Source of the DNA: JAJYQH01 sp036261615
Lineage (GTDB): Bacteria > Actinomycetota > Actinomycetes > Propionibacteriales > Propionibacteriaceae
Direction: 5' to 3'
DNA: 64,000 nt
Assembly (NCBI GenBank): GCA_036261615.1
Contig: DATAKK010000063.1
Coordinates: 8,918 to 72,917 of the forward strand
Translations under genes and position numbers: made by a program
Notes under the pieces: generated by a model
What the model was told of the DNA's origin: nothing
The model's database searches: none
The model's input: only the letters and a program-made list of their open reading frames with translations
Part shown: positions 49,017 to 57,871 of the stretch, piece after piece
Layout: each line of letters begins with the position of its first letter
Numbering within the stretch: position 1 is the stretch's first letter

Positions 49017-50327
49017 TCAGCCGATGAACGTGAGCCCGAGCATCAGGGCGATGCACACGACGATGAGGGCGATGACGACGTAATACACGTAGGTGACGCC
49101 CCGGCGGGCGACGAACTCGCCCATCAGCCGCCGGTCGCGGGCGATACCGGCCATGTAGAAGAGCAACGGCAGCAGCAGCACGGCGTTGAGCACCTGCGAC
49201 ATCACCAGCACCGGTACCAGCGGCATGCCGGGGATGAGCACGAGCAGCACGGCGACGACCGTCACGACGCCGAACGTCACGTAGAACAGCGGCGCCTCGC
49301 GCGGGCTGTCGTCGAGCGCCGCGGGGCGTCCGGCCACGTCGCACACCGAGTACGCCGTCGACAGGGGGAGGATGGACGCCGCGAGCAGCGACGCCCCGAG
49401 CAGGCCGATGGCGAACAGCTCCTTGGCGATGGGCCCGGCCAGTGGTTCGAGCGCGACCGCGGCGGACGCGGCGTCCGTCACCCGGATGCCCTCCGCGAAC
49501 ATCTTCGCCGCGCAGGCGACGATGACGAAGAAGCCGATGACCCCGGTGAGCACGGCGCCGGTGATGACGTCGATCCGCAGCAGTCCGAGTTCCTTGCGGT
49601 CGAGCTTCTTGTCGACGGCGTAGCTCTGGATGAACGCGAGTCCCCAGGGGGCCAGGGTGGTGCCGAGCGTGGCCGTGGTGATGACGATGGCGTCGCGGGT
49701 GAGCGGCATCGCCGGCACGACCGAGCCCCGCAGGGCAGCCCCCCAATCGGGGCGGGCCAGGATCCCGGCGCCGATGTAGGCGGCGAGCACGGCCGACAGC
49801 ACGAGCAGCACCCGCTCGACGCCGCGGAACCCGCCGCGGAGCACGAGCCCCGACACGAGCAGCGCGGCCAGCGGCACCGAGATGTAGCGGGACACGCCGA
49901 AGATCTCGCTCCCCGCCGCGATGCCCGCGAACTCGGCGCACGTCGTGCCGAGGTTGGCGAGCACGAGGGCCCCGATCGAGACGACGCCGGCCCGCGCGCC
50001 GTAGCGCTGGCGGATGAGGCCGGCCAGGCCCTGGCCGGTGACGACGCCGATCCGGGCGCCGAGGTCCTGGAAGAGGATGAGCGCGACCGTCGACACCCCG
50101 AGCACCCACAGCAGTTGGTAGCCGTAGGACGCGCCGAGGGAGCTGTAGGTCGTGATGCCGGCCGCGTCGTCGTCGGAGAGGCCGGCGATGAGGCCCGGGC
50201 CGACCACTGCCGCCAGGGCAGCCGCGCCGACCGCCATCCGCCGTGCCCGCGAGAGCCGCGCGGGCCCGCGCTGGCCGGCGTCCGGGACGCCGGACTGGGT
50301 CGCGACGCCGCCGTTGGGCTCGCTCAT
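49017..50327 (-). CDS. Nramp-related divalent metal transporter, possibly magnesium
   Basis: A 436-aa protein with about eleven hydrophobic helices of the Nramp/MntH superfamily. The first helix reads GPGLIAGLSDDDAAGITTYSS, where manganese and iron Nramps have a DPGN motif. Helix 6 has TATLGTTLAPWGLAFIQSYAVD, without the usual M-x-H. These changes recall the NRMT branch, described as magnesium transporters. The gene directly upstream, overlapping by 4 bases, encodes an MgtE-like cytosolic sensor, which supports magnesium. The start is ATG 50327. Proton-coupled manganese uptake is the alternative. Confidence 0.85.
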   Translation of the reverse strand: MSEPNGGVATQSGVPDAGQRGPARLSRARRMAVGAAALAAVVGPGLIAGLSDDDAAGITTYSSLGASYGYQLLWVLGVSTVALILFQDLGARIGVVTGQGLAGLIRQRYGARAGVVSIGALVLANLGTTCAEFAGIAAGSEIFGVSRYISVPLAALLVSGLVLRGGFRGVERVLLVLSAVLAAYIGAGILARPDWGAALRGSVVPAMPLTRDAIVITTATLGTTLAPWGLAFIQSYAVDKKLDRKELGLLRIDVITGAVLTGVIGFFVIVACAAKMFAEGIRVTDAASAAVALEPLAGPIAKELFAIGLLGASLLAASILPLSTAYSVCDVAGRPAALDDSPREAPLFYVTFGVVTVVAVLLVLIPGMPLVPVLVMSQVLNAVLLLPLLFYMAGIARDRRLMGEFVARRGVTYVYYVVIALIVVCIALMLGLTFIG

Positions 50328-51655
50328 GCCGCACCTCCCGCGATCCGTTGCCAGGGCCAGCGGCGCGCCTGCTCGCCGAGGGCGTCGACGAGGTCGTCGG
50401 CGTGGATCCGCCCGATCGGAACGTTATCGGCGTCCACGACGACCACGGAGGCGCCCAGCGTGTTCCGCAGCGCCTCGACGACGTCCTGCAGGGCCTCGTC
50501 GGGGTGCACGGTGACCGGCCACGGCGGGCCGGTGAGCTCCATGAGCGGGCGGGTGGGCGGCTCGCCGAGCAGTTCGAGGGCGGTGACGTCGTCGACGAGG
50601 GCGCGCCGCTCGTCGACGAGGATGACGACGTCCGACTCGTCGGGGGTGCCGCGGGCCGCGCGGAGGGCCGCGACGGCGTCCCCGACGGTCGCGGACGCCG
50701 GCACGACCACCAGCGCCGAGGTCATCATCCCCGCCGCGGTGCCCTCCTCGTAGGCGAGCAGGGAGCGCAGGTCGGACTCGTCGTCGGTGTCCATCGCGTG
50801 GAGCAGCTCCTCGCGGTCGTCGGCGTCCATCTCGCGCAGCGCGTCGACCGCCTCGTCGGGCTCCATCTCGCTGAGCAGCTCGGCCGCCCGCTCGACCGGG
50901 GCGTCTCCGAGCAGGCTGGCGGCGTCCTGGTCGTTCATCAGTTCGAGGGCGTTCGCGGCGTGCTCGGTCTCGAGGTCCTCCAGCAGTTCCTGGCGCTCCG
51001 AGCGGCCGAGGTCCGACAGCAGCTCGGCGATGTCGGCGGCCGACAGCAGCCGCAGCTGGGTGTTCGGGGCGTCCAGTTGCACGCCCCGCTCCTCCGACAC
51101 CGCGAGCGAGTGGACGCCGGCCCAGTCGAGCACACGGGCCGGCGTGGGACGCCAGCCCCGGGGGCCGGGGAGGGCGCGGCGCAGGAACGTGCCCCAGGAC
51201 GTGTCGACGCCCACCAGCCGCCACCCGTCGCCGACGTCGCCGAGGTACAGGTCGGACGCGCGCACCACCTGGACGCCGTTGAGGTCGACGAGCTGGTGGT
51301 CGACCACGTCGTGGAACAGCTGGATCTCGCCCGGGCGCCGCAGCACGTCCGCGAAGTCGAAGCGCGCCTTCTGCAGGATGAGCTGGCCCCGCTCGAGGCC
51401 CGCGACGTCGGCCGCGTGCAGCCACACCCGGCGCCGGGCGATCTCGACGACGTACCCCACAACGGGGGGATGCTCCTCGTCGGCGAGGACGACGAAGTCG
51501 TGCAGCCGGCCGATGAGCGAGCCGTCCAGCTGTTTCACCGGGCGCCCCACCATGCCCGCCACCGACACGAGCGAGGCCACGACGTCGCGTTTCAACTCGA
51601 CCGGAACAGCGCGTCGGAACTGGGCCCTGGGCGGGAAGCGGACGCTGCTCATCAT
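50324..51655 (-). CDS. PRC-barrel, MgtE-N and CBS domain protein (copy 1, with Nramp-related gene)
   Basis: A 443-aa soluble protein. A PRC-barrel-like region (about residues 25-185) opens SVAGMVGRPVKQLDGSLIGRLHDF. An MgtE N-terminal helical domain follows (about 190-300) with RSERQELLEDLETEHAANALELM and EMEPDEAVDALREMDADDREELL. A CBS pair (about 305-435) begins AGMMTSALVVVPASATVGDAV. MgtE channels carry the same cytosolic magnesium-sensing domains, but the membrane channel part is missing here. It probably senses magnesium and regulates the transporter it is coupled to (4-base overlap). The ATG at 51655 has GGAAGGAG upstream. A paralogue of identical length ends the N-ATPase operon. Confidence 0.88.
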   Translation of the reverse strand: MMSSVRFPPRAQFRRAVPVELKRDVVASLVSVAGMVGRPVKQLDGSLIGRLHDFVVLADEEHPPVVGYVVEIARRRVWLHAADVAGLERGQLILQKARFDFADVLRRPGEIQLFHDVVDHQLVDLNGVQVVRASDLYLGDVGDGWRLVGVDTSWGTFLRRALPGPRGWRPTPARVLDWAGVHSLAVSEERGVQLDAPNTQLRLLSAADIAELLSDLGRSERQELLEDLETEHAANALELMNDQDAASLLGDAPVERAAELLSEMEPDEAVDALREMDADDREELLHAMDTDDESDLRSLLAYEEGTAAGMMTSALVVVPASATVGDAVAALRAARGTPDESDVVILVDERRALVDDVTALELLGEPPTRPLMELTGPPWPVTVHPDEALQDVVEALRNTLGASVVVVDADNVPIGRIHADDLVDALGEQARRWPWQRIAGGAA

Positions 51656-51982
51656 CGTCACTCCTTCCGGACGTGACGGGGACCTCGCGGTCCCGGTCGG
51701 GACGCTCATCACCGGCCGCGGCAGTGCACGGCCCGGCCGAGTATCGCGCTCCGCCCCGGCCCTGGCAAGTAAGGATGGGCTGCCCTTGGTGGGGAGGAGG
51801 GGGTGCGCGACGGGCCGCTCCTCCTCCTCGGGCCGCCGGATCCGCAGGCCAGGGGCGGGGGTGAGCGCCGCCAGGGACGCGACCCGGGCCGATCGACTGC
51901 CGATCCGGCAGTTGGGGCCGGTCCCGGGGCTCCGGAACATCCGCCGTCCGCAACGGGCCGGGCTGGCCCCTAGGCTCGTCGG
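51656..51982. promoter_or_regulatory. 327-base divergent gap
   Basis: There is no gene. It contains hairpins GGGACC-TCGC-GGTCCC (51679-51694) and ACTGCCG-ATC-CGGCAGT (51896-51912), and the TAGGCT -10 box (51971-51976) of the leaderless gene at 51983. The 15-mer GGCCGATCGACTGCC at 51887-51901 also occurs at 6067-6081, ahead of trpB. Confidence 0.5.
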
Positions 51983-52750
51983 ATGCAGGGGGCGCGCGTC
52001 GAGGAGTTCGTGCACGGGGGCCGCACGATGCTCGTGCATCGCCTCGGCGAGGCTCCCGGCCCCTCATTCGTGCTCGTGCACGGGATCGGCGTCGGCAGCA
52101 CCTACCTCCGGCCGCTCGCTCGGGCGCTGGCGGGGTTCGGCCGGGTGCACCTGCTCGAGCTTCCGGGCATGGGAGCCGCGCCCCGGCCCGCCCGGCCGAT
52201 GTCGGTCGAGGACTTCGCGGCCATCGTCTCGGCCCACCTGCTCGATGCGGACGTGCGGGATCCGGTGCTCATCGGTCATTCGATGGGCACCCAGATCGTC
52301 ATCGAGGCGTCACTCCGGCACCCCGAGCGGTTCCGCCGGCTGGTGCTCATGGGGACGGTCGTCGACCCGGAGGAGCGGACGGCGCTGCGGCAGAGCCTGC
52401 GGCTGCTCGAGGACTCGATGGTCGAGTCCCCGTCCGCGAATGCGGCCGTCTTCGCCGATTACTTCCGCACCGGAGTCCGCTGGTACCTCGCGACCCTGCC
52501 GGCGATGCTGGGTTATCGGACCGAGGAGGCGCTCACCCACGTGACGGCCGACCTGGTGATCATGCGCGGCGGCCGCGACCCGATCAGTCGGCCGGGATGG
52601 ACGGAGCGGCTCCGGCGGATCGTTCCGGGAGCCCGGTTCGTCGAGGTGCCGGGAAGGGGCCATGCCGTGATGTTCGCCCCGACGGACGCCGTCGTCGCTC
52701 CGATCGCCGAGCTCGCCGGCGTCCGGTGGCCCCGAGGGGAGGCGGGGTGA
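51983..52750 (+). CDS. Alpha/beta hydrolase
   Basis: A 255-aa alpha/beta-hydrolase-fold protein. The oxyanion block is FVLVHGIGVGSTYLRPLARAL, the nucleophile elbow is LIGHSMGTQIVIEA (Ser about 93), the acid is in VIMRGGRDPISRPGW, and the catalytic histidine is in EVPGRGHAVMF. It is an esterase or lipase-like enzyme of unknown substrate. The ATG at 51983 lies 6 bases behind TAGGCT without a ribosome site. Its stop overlaps the GTG of the next hydrolase gene by 4 bases, so the two are a coupled pair. Confidence 0.9.
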   Translation: MQGARVEEFVHGGRTMLVHRLGEAPGPSFVLVHGIGVGSTYLRPLARALAGFGRVHLLELPGMGAAPRPARPMSVEDFAAIVSAHLLDADVRDPVLIGHSMGTQIVIEASLRHPERFRRLVLMGTVVDPEERTALRQSLRLLEDSMVESPSANAAVFADYFRTGVRWYLATLPAMLGYRTEEALTHVTADLVIMRGGRDPISRPGWTERLRRIVPGARFVEVPGRGHAVMFAPTDAVVAPIAELAGVRWPRGEAG

Positions 52751-53454
52751 AGCGGCTGCTCGCAGACGCCTGGTTCTGGCTGCTCGACTACCTCTACGTC
52801 GGCTACTGGTGGACCACCGGCGTGCTGTTCCGCGCCGACCCGGCCGCCTACCTCGACGAGGCGGCGAGGGAGCGGCCCGTGCTCATCGTCCCCGGCATCT
52901 ACGAGACGTGGCAGTTCATGCGTCCGGTCGCCGACCTGCTCCGCGACCGGGGCCATCCGGTGCACGTCGTCACCACGCTCGGCTGGAACACCGCGACCAT
53001 CCCCGCGAGCGCCGAGCTCGTGGCGGCCTACCTCCGGGAGCACGATCTGCGCGACGTGCTCGTCGTGGCCCACAGCAAGGGCGGCCTCATCGGCAAGTAC
53101 GCGATGCTGCACTGCGACCCTGACGGGCGGATCGCGCGGATGATCGCCATCTCCTCGCCGTTCTCCGGTTCGATCTACGCCCGCTACATCCTGTTCCGGG
53201 CGATCCAGGACTTCTCGCCCACCAACCCGACCCTGCTCGCGCTGCGCGACCAGCTGGAGATCAACTCCCGGATCACCTCGATCTGGGGAACCTTCGATCC
53301 CCACATCCCGGGCGGCAGCCGGCTCGACGGCGCGACCAACGTCCTGCTGAAGGCCTCCGGCCACTTCCGGATCTTCGGCTCCCGTGAGCTGCTGGACGCC
53401 GTCGACCGCGCGGCCCAGGAGCCACCGGCGCTCCCGGATGGCACCCCGGCCTGA
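52747..53454 (+). CDS. Lipase-like alpha/beta hydrolase
   Basis: A 235-aa alpha/beta hydrolase with an aromatic N-terminus (DAWFWLLDYLYVGYWWTTGVLF) that may associate with the membrane. The oxyanion region is PVLIVPGIYETWQFMRPVADLL, the nucleophile elbow VVAHSKGGLIGKYAM, the acid SIWGTFDPHIPGG and the histidine about KASGHFRIF. The pattern resembles triacylglycerol lipase/PGAP1-like families. Translation is coupled to the preceding hydrolase (GTGA overlap). It converges on the second MgtE-N/CBS gene with only 2 bases between. Confidence 0.87.
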   Translation: MKRLLADAWFWLLDYLYVGYWWTTGVLFRADPAAYLDEAARERPVLIVPGIYETWQFMRPVADLLRDRGHPVHVVTTLGWNTATIPASAELVAAYLREHDLRDVLVVAHSKGGLIGKYAMLHCDPDGRIARMIAISSPFSGSIYARYILFRAIQDFSPTNPTLLALRDQLEINSRITSIWGTFDPHIPGGSRLDGATNVLLKASGHFRIFGSRELLDAVDRAAQEPPALPDGTPA

Positions 53455-53456
53455 AC

Positions 53457-54788
53457 TCAGGCGGGGCCGCCCGTGACCCGGTGCCACACCCAGCGCCGTT
53501 CCTCGGTGGCCAGGGCGTCGACGAGGTCGTCGGCGTGCACCCGGCCGATCGGGACGCCGCCGGCGTCCACGACCACCACCGAGGCGCCGGGGGTGTGGCG
53601 CAGTGCGCGGACGACCTCGTGCAGCGGGTCGCCCGGGCGCACGGTCACCGGCCACGGCGCGCCGGCGAGGTCTCGCAGCGGGCGAGTCGCGGGCTCGCCG
53701 AGCAGCTCGGCCGCGGTGAGGTCGTCGACGAGCGCCCCGTCCGCGTCGACGAGGATGACGACGTCCCCGCGGGCCGGGGTGCTCCGCGCCGCGTTGAGCG
53801 CGGTGACGGCGTCCCCGACGCTCCCGGACGCCGGCACGGTCACCAGCGCGGGGGTCATCATCCCGGCCGCGGTGTCCTCCTCGTAGCCGAGCAGCCAGCG
53901 GAGGTCGGCGGCGTCCTCGGGACCGAGCGCGACGAGCAGCCGCTCCCGTTCGTCGCCGTGCATCCGGCGCAAGGCGTCGACGGCCTCGTCGGGTTCCATC
54001 TCGCGGACGAGCCGCGCGGCCCGCTCGACCGGGGCGTCACCGAGCAGGCTGGCGGCGGCCCGGTCGGTGAGCAGCTTGAGGACGATGGCCGCGGTCGGGG
54101 TCTCGAGGCCGCCGAGCAGTCGCTGACGCTCGGTGCGGCCGAGGTCGGCGAGGAGGTCGGCGACGTCGGCGGCGGACAGCAGCCGCAGCTGGGAGTTGGG
54201 CCGGTCGAGCCGCACGCCCTTCTCCTCCGAGACCGCCAGCGAGTGGACGCCGGCCCAGTCGAGCACCCGGCTCGGGGTCGGGTGCCAGCTCACCGCTCCG
54301 GGGAGCGCGCGGCGCACGTAGGTGCGCCACGAGGTGTCGACGCCGACCAGCTCCCAGCGGCCGGCGACGTGGCCGAGGTAGAGGTCGGACGCGCGCACCA
54401 CCCGGACGCCGTTGAGGTCGACGAGCTGGTGGTCGACGACGTCGTGGTACAGCTGGATCTCGCCGGGCCGGCGCACGACGTCGACGAGGTCGAAGCGGGC
54501 GCGCTGAAGGATGAGTTCGCCGCGCTCCAGCCCGGCGACGTCGCCCGCGTGCAGCCACACCCGCCGGTGCGCGATGCCGACGATGTAGCCCAGCACCGGG
54601 GGGTGCTCCTCGCCGCCGGGCACGACGACGTCGTCGAGGCGCCCGACGAGCGACCCGTCCAGCTCCTTGACCGGCCGCCCCACCATCCCCGCCACCGAGA
54701 CCAGCGAGCCCAGCAGCTCGCGCCGCAGCTCGCCCGAGGCCTGGCGGGGCGACCGGTCGCTGCGGGGCTCGGTGCGGCTGCCGGTCAT
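53457..54788 (-). CDS. PRC-barrel, MgtE-N and CBS domain protein (copy 2, with N-ATPase)
   Basis: A 443-aa paralogue of the protein at 50324, with the same length and domain order. A PRC-like region (SVAGMVGRPVKELDGSLVGRLDDV) is followed by MgtE-N (TERQRLLGGLETPTAAIVLKL, EMEPDEAVDALRRMHGDERERLL) and a CBS pair (AGMMTPALVTVPASGSVGDAV). Long stretches are almost identical, so the duplication is fairly young. It is the last gene of the N-ATPase operon, its ATG overlapping the atpG stop by 4 bases. A regulatory link between magnesium (or the MgATP substrate) and the ATPase is an attractive inference but unproven. There is no membrane segment. Confidence 0.87.
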   Translation of the reverse strand: MTGSRTEPRSDRSPRQASGELRRELLGSLVSVAGMVGRPVKELDGSLVGRLDDVVVPGGEEHPPVLGYIVGIAHRRVWLHAGDVAGLERGELILQRARFDLVDVVRRPGEIQLYHDVVDHQLVDLNGVRVVRASDLYLGHVAGRWELVGVDTSWRTYVRRALPGAVSWHPTPSRVLDWAGVHSLAVSEEKGVRLDRPNSQLRLLSAADVADLLADLGRTERQRLLGGLETPTAAIVLKLLTDRAAASLLGDAPVERAARLVREMEPDEAVDALRRMHGDERERLLVALGPEDAADLRWLLGYEEDTAAGMMTPALVTVPASGSVGDAVTALNAARSTPARGDVVILVDADGALVDDLTAAELLGEPATRPLRDLAGAPWPVTVRPGDPLHEVVRALRHTPGASVVVVDAGGVPIGRVHADDLVDALATEERRWVWHRVTGGPA

Positions 54789-55633
54789 CGGCGGCGTTCC
54801 CTGGCCGGCGCCCCGCGGCGTCCGCGGGCCCTCGCGCTGGTCGCGATCTCGAGCACCTCCTGAGTGCTCGCCTCCCGGCGCTCCCCGGCCAGCTGGCGGG
54901 CGAGCTGCTCGGTGCGCTCGTCCAGCCAGCGCTCGGCCGACTGGCTGGCGACCAGCCGCGCGCTGTGCTCGCAGGCCATCGCGTCGAGCAGCAGGTCGTA
55001 GAGCCTGATGTAGAGCAGTTCCCGGGCGGCCGCCGCGGCCATGTCGTCGCCCGACGCGTAGCGGATGGTCGGGGCGTCCGCTGCGACCGGGGCGGACGCC
55101 GGCAGCAGCCGCACCGATTCGACGACGTAGCTGCCGACGCCGACGAACCGGCTGGAGACGATGTCGAGGCTGCGCAGCCGCTGGTCGACCGACCGGTCGA
55201 CGATCGCCTCGGCCAGCGGCAGCAGCACCCGGGTGATGCCGGCCACCGAGGTCGGGGTGGCGTAGACCTCGGCGGCCCGGACGCCGCGGCGCCCCAGCAT
55301 GGTGGCCGAGCGGTGCCCGACGCACAGCGTGGGGCCGGGTCCGAGCTCCTCACGCCGGGCGAGGGCGGCGGCCACCACCCGGCTGTTGTACGCCCCGCAC
55401 AGCCCGAGCTCCCCGCCGATGAGCACCAGCCCGGCCTCCCCGTCGCCCCCGGCGAGCCGGACGCCGCTCCAGGCCGAGATCCGCTCGACCTCCTCCCGGT
55501 ACCGGTCGGACGGGTCGATCTCGCGTCGGGTCTCACGGAAGTGCCGGGCCGAGATGCTCTTCATCGCGCTCACCGCGCTCCGCAGGGTCCGCACCGAGCG
55601 GAGCCGCCGCATCAACTCGGTGCGCCGCTTCAC
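54785..55633 (-). CDS. atpG: N-ATPase gamma subunit
   Basis: A 282-aa gamma (central stalk) subunit of an F-type ATPase. The N-terminal helix reads MRRLRSVRTLRSAVSAMKSISARHFRE, VLIGGELGLCGAYNSRVV follows, and the C-terminal helix has SQSAERWLDERTEQLARQL. It is more divergent than the housekeeping gamma, as is normal for N-ATPases. It starts with GTG 55633, overlapping atpA by 4 bases, and is the last structural subunit of the atpDCQRBEFAG order. No separate delta gene exists, which is also characteristic. Confidence 0.88.
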   Translation of the reverse strand: MKRRTELMRRLRSVRTLRSAVSAMKSISARHFRETRREIDPSDRYREEVERISAWSGVRLAGGDGEAGLVLIGGELGLCGAYNSRVVAAALARREELGPGPTLCVGHRSATMLGRRGVRAAEVYATPTSVAGITRVLLPLAEAIVDRSVDQRLRSLDIVSSRFVGVGSYVVESVRLLPASAPVAADAPTIRYASGDDMAAAAARELLYIRLYDLLLDAMACEHSARLVASQSAERWLDERTEQLARQLAGERREASTQEVLEIATSARARGRRGAPARERRR

Positions 55634-57144
55634 GGTGTCCCCCCGAGGTGGCGCACGAGCAGGTCGTGCAGCCGGTCCGGCCACCCGGCGGGGGGTTCGG
55701 TGCCGGCGTCCAGGGCCTCGACGACGTCGGACAGGTCGGGGGCGAGGCCGGCGAGCGCCGACCAGGCGGCATCCGAGACGGAGCCGGCGCCGAGGCCGTC
55801 GAACCACCCGGCGGTCGCCGCGGTGAGCGCGAGGATCTGCCGGGCGACGGGGCGCGGGGTGAACCGCGGCTGGCGCAGCAGCTCGCGCAGCAGCACCCCC
55901 CGCTCCACGGCGGCCCGGGTGGCCGGGTCGACGTCGAGGCCCACCTGGGTGAGCGCCTCGAGGGTCTCGAACCGCGACATCGCGATCCGCAGGGTGCGGG
56001 CGGCCGTCCGCATGGGGGCCGACTGGGCGGCACCGCCGACGCGCGACACGCTGCGGCCGATGTCGATCGCCGGGCGTTGGTTGCGCTCGAAGCGCACGGT
56101 GTCGAAGTAGAGCTGCCCGTCGGTGATCGAGATGAGGTTGGTCGGGATGTAGGCCGAGATGTCGCCGTCGGTCGTCTCGATGAGCGGGAACGCCGTCACC
56201 GATCCACCCCCGGACGCCGCACTGCGCGCGGTGGCCCGCTCGAGCAGTTGGGCGTGGATGTGGAAGATGTCGCCCGGGAAGGCTTCGCGGCCGGGCGCCC
56301 GGCCGAGCAGCAGCGCGAGCTGGCGGTAGGCGTCGGCGTGCTTGGTGAGGTCGTCGTAGACGATGAGGGTGTCCCAGCCCCGGGCCGCGAGCGACTCCGC
56401 GATCGAGGCGCCCGCGTAGGGGGCGAGGTACTGCAGGCCCGGTGCCTGGGCGGCGTCCGCCCCGACGATCACGGTGTTGGCGAGCGCGCCGGCGTCCCGG
56501 AGCGACTCGATGACGCCGAGCAGCCGCGACATCGGCTGCCCGACGAGGACGTAGACGCAGGAGACGTCCCCGCGCCGCTGGGCGGCGATGATGTCGAGGG
56601 CGAGCGAGGTCTTGCCGACGTTGCGGTCGCCGAGGATGAGCTGGCGCTGGCCCCTCCCGATCGGGATCGCGGCGTCGATGACCATCACCCCGGTGAGCAG
56701 CGGCCGGGTGACGGGCGCGCGCTGCGACAGCGTGGGCGCGTCCCTGAACAGCGGCAGGGACTCGGCCGTCAGGGGCCTCGGGCCGCCGTCGAGCGGGCGG
56801 CCGAGGGGGTCGACGACCCGGCCGAGCAGGCCCGGCCCGGCGGCCACGCTCGGGCCCCGGCCCACCGGCCGGACGCCGTCGCCCGCGCGCACGGGGACGT
56901 CGGCGTCGAGGAGCACGACGGCCGTCCGCCCGGTCTCCAGCTCGTAGGCCATGCCGAGGGCCCCCGAGTCGAAGGCGACGAGGTCCTCCGACCCGACCCT
57001 GTCGAGGCCGACGACGTGCGCCACGCCGTCCGCCACGGCGGTGACCGCCCCACGCCGCCGCACCGCCGCCCGGAGGTCCGGCGGGCTCGCCGCGGCGAGC
57101 CTGCGGGCGAGGTCGCCGGCGTCCGGGACGAGGGTCTCAGCCAT
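55630..57144 (-). CDS. atpA: N-ATPase alpha subunit
   Basis: A 504-aa F1 alpha subunit. The non-catalytic nucleotide site has GDRNVGKTSLALDII (canonical GDRQTGKT), GRGQRQLILGDRN precedes it, and VYVLVGQPMSRLLGVIE and PIIETTDGDISAYIPTNLISITDGQLY-type motifs follow, here FPLIETTDGDISAYI. The arginine of the arg-finger region lies in VSRVGGAAQSAPM. I chose ATG 57144, with GAGGTG upstream; an in-frame GTG lies at 57153. It overlaps the end of atpF by 8 bases. Confidence 0.95.
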   Translation of the reverse strand: MAETLVPDAGDLARRLAAASPPDLRAAVRRRGAVTAVADGVAHVVGLDRVGSEDLVAFDSGALGMAYELETGRTAVVLLDADVPVRAGDGVRPVGRGPSVAAGPGLLGRVVDPLGRPLDGGPRPLTAESLPLFRDAPTLSQRAPVTRPLLTGVMVIDAAIPIGRGQRQLILGDRNVGKTSLALDIIAAQRRGDVSCVYVLVGQPMSRLLGVIESLRDAGALANTVIVGADAAQAPGLQYLAPYAGASIAESLAARGWDTLIVYDDLTKHADAYRQLALLLGRAPGREAFPGDIFHIHAQLLERATARSAASGGGSVTAFPLIETTDGDISAYIPTNLISITDGQLYFDTVRFERNQRPAIDIGRSVSRVGGAAQSAPMRTAARTLRIAMSRFETLEALTQVGLDVDPATRAAVERGVLLRELLRQPRFTPRPVARQILALTAATAGWFDGLGAGSVSDAAWSALAGLAPDLSDVVEALDAGTEPPAGWPDRLHDLLVRHLGGTP

Positions 57145-57865
57145 CGCCCGCACCTCGTCGGTCGTCGGCCGCGGACTCCCGGGCCAGGGCCCGGGCGGCG
57201 TGGCGGGCGAGCCCGGACGCCGTGGCGTCCACCTGCCCGGACGCCGTCAGCACCCGCACCCCGGCGCCCAGGTCGGGAACCACCCGCTCGAAGAACCCGG
57301 GTCCGAGCACGCGGGCGAGGGCGTCGCGGTCGGCGGGGTCGAGCGGCCGCGCCGATTCCACCTGGACGCCGGCACCGGGCGGCGGCCCGGAGGACAGCTC
57401 CTCGCAGGCGAGCCGCACCAGGGCGGCGTCCAGGGACGGCCCGTCGACGCTGGTGAGCAGGCGGGACACCGATGCCGCGGCGATGTCGCCGACCACGCCG
57501 GCCACCCGCTCGGCCTCGGCCTCCCGGCTCGCCCGCAGCTGGTCGTCGACCGCGCGCCGCTCCTCGGCCTGGGCCGCCCGCGCCTGGTCCTTGAGCTGGG
57601 CCACCTCGGCCCTGGCCGCGGCGAGCAGTTCCTCGCGGTGCGCGGCGATGTCGGCGTCGACCCCCGACCATGCCTGCCGGGTGCGCTCGGCGAGCTCCTC
57701 GGCGTCCGCGTGCAGCTGTGCTGTCTCCGCCTCGACCCGCCCCCGCTCGTCCCGCTCGCGCGCGAGCGCGGAGCGGACCGGCTTGAAGAACAGCCAGCCG
57801 AGCACCGCGGCGAGGATGAGGAAGTTGACCGCCTCGAAGAGGAAGTCGGCGAGGGGACTGGACAC
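57137..57865 (-). CDS. atpF: N-ATPase b subunit with delta-like C-terminus
   Basis: A 242-aa stator subunit. One N-terminal membrane helix (about residues 12-28, VNFLILAAVLGWLFFKPV) is followed by a long charged coiled coil (about 33-125), then a globular end (about 130-235). The region LARVLGPGFFERVVPDLGAGVRVLTASGQVDAT in that end resembles the C-terminus of the delta subunit. N-ATPases lack atpH and use such an extended b subunit. The start is GTG 57865. The gap to atpE is 6 bases. Confidence 0.9.
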   Translation of the reverse strand: MSSPLADFLFEAVNFLILAAVLGWLFFKPVRSALARERDERGRVEAETAQLHADAEELAERTRQAWSGVDADIAAHREELLAAARAEVAQLKDQARAAQAEERRAVDDQLRASREAEAERVAGVVGDIAAASVSRLLTSVDGPSLDAALVRLACEELSSGPPPGAGVQVESARPLDPADRDALARVLGPGFFERVVPDLGAGVRVLTASGQVDATASGLARHAARALARESAADDRRGAGDG

Positions 57866-57871
57866 CGCGGG

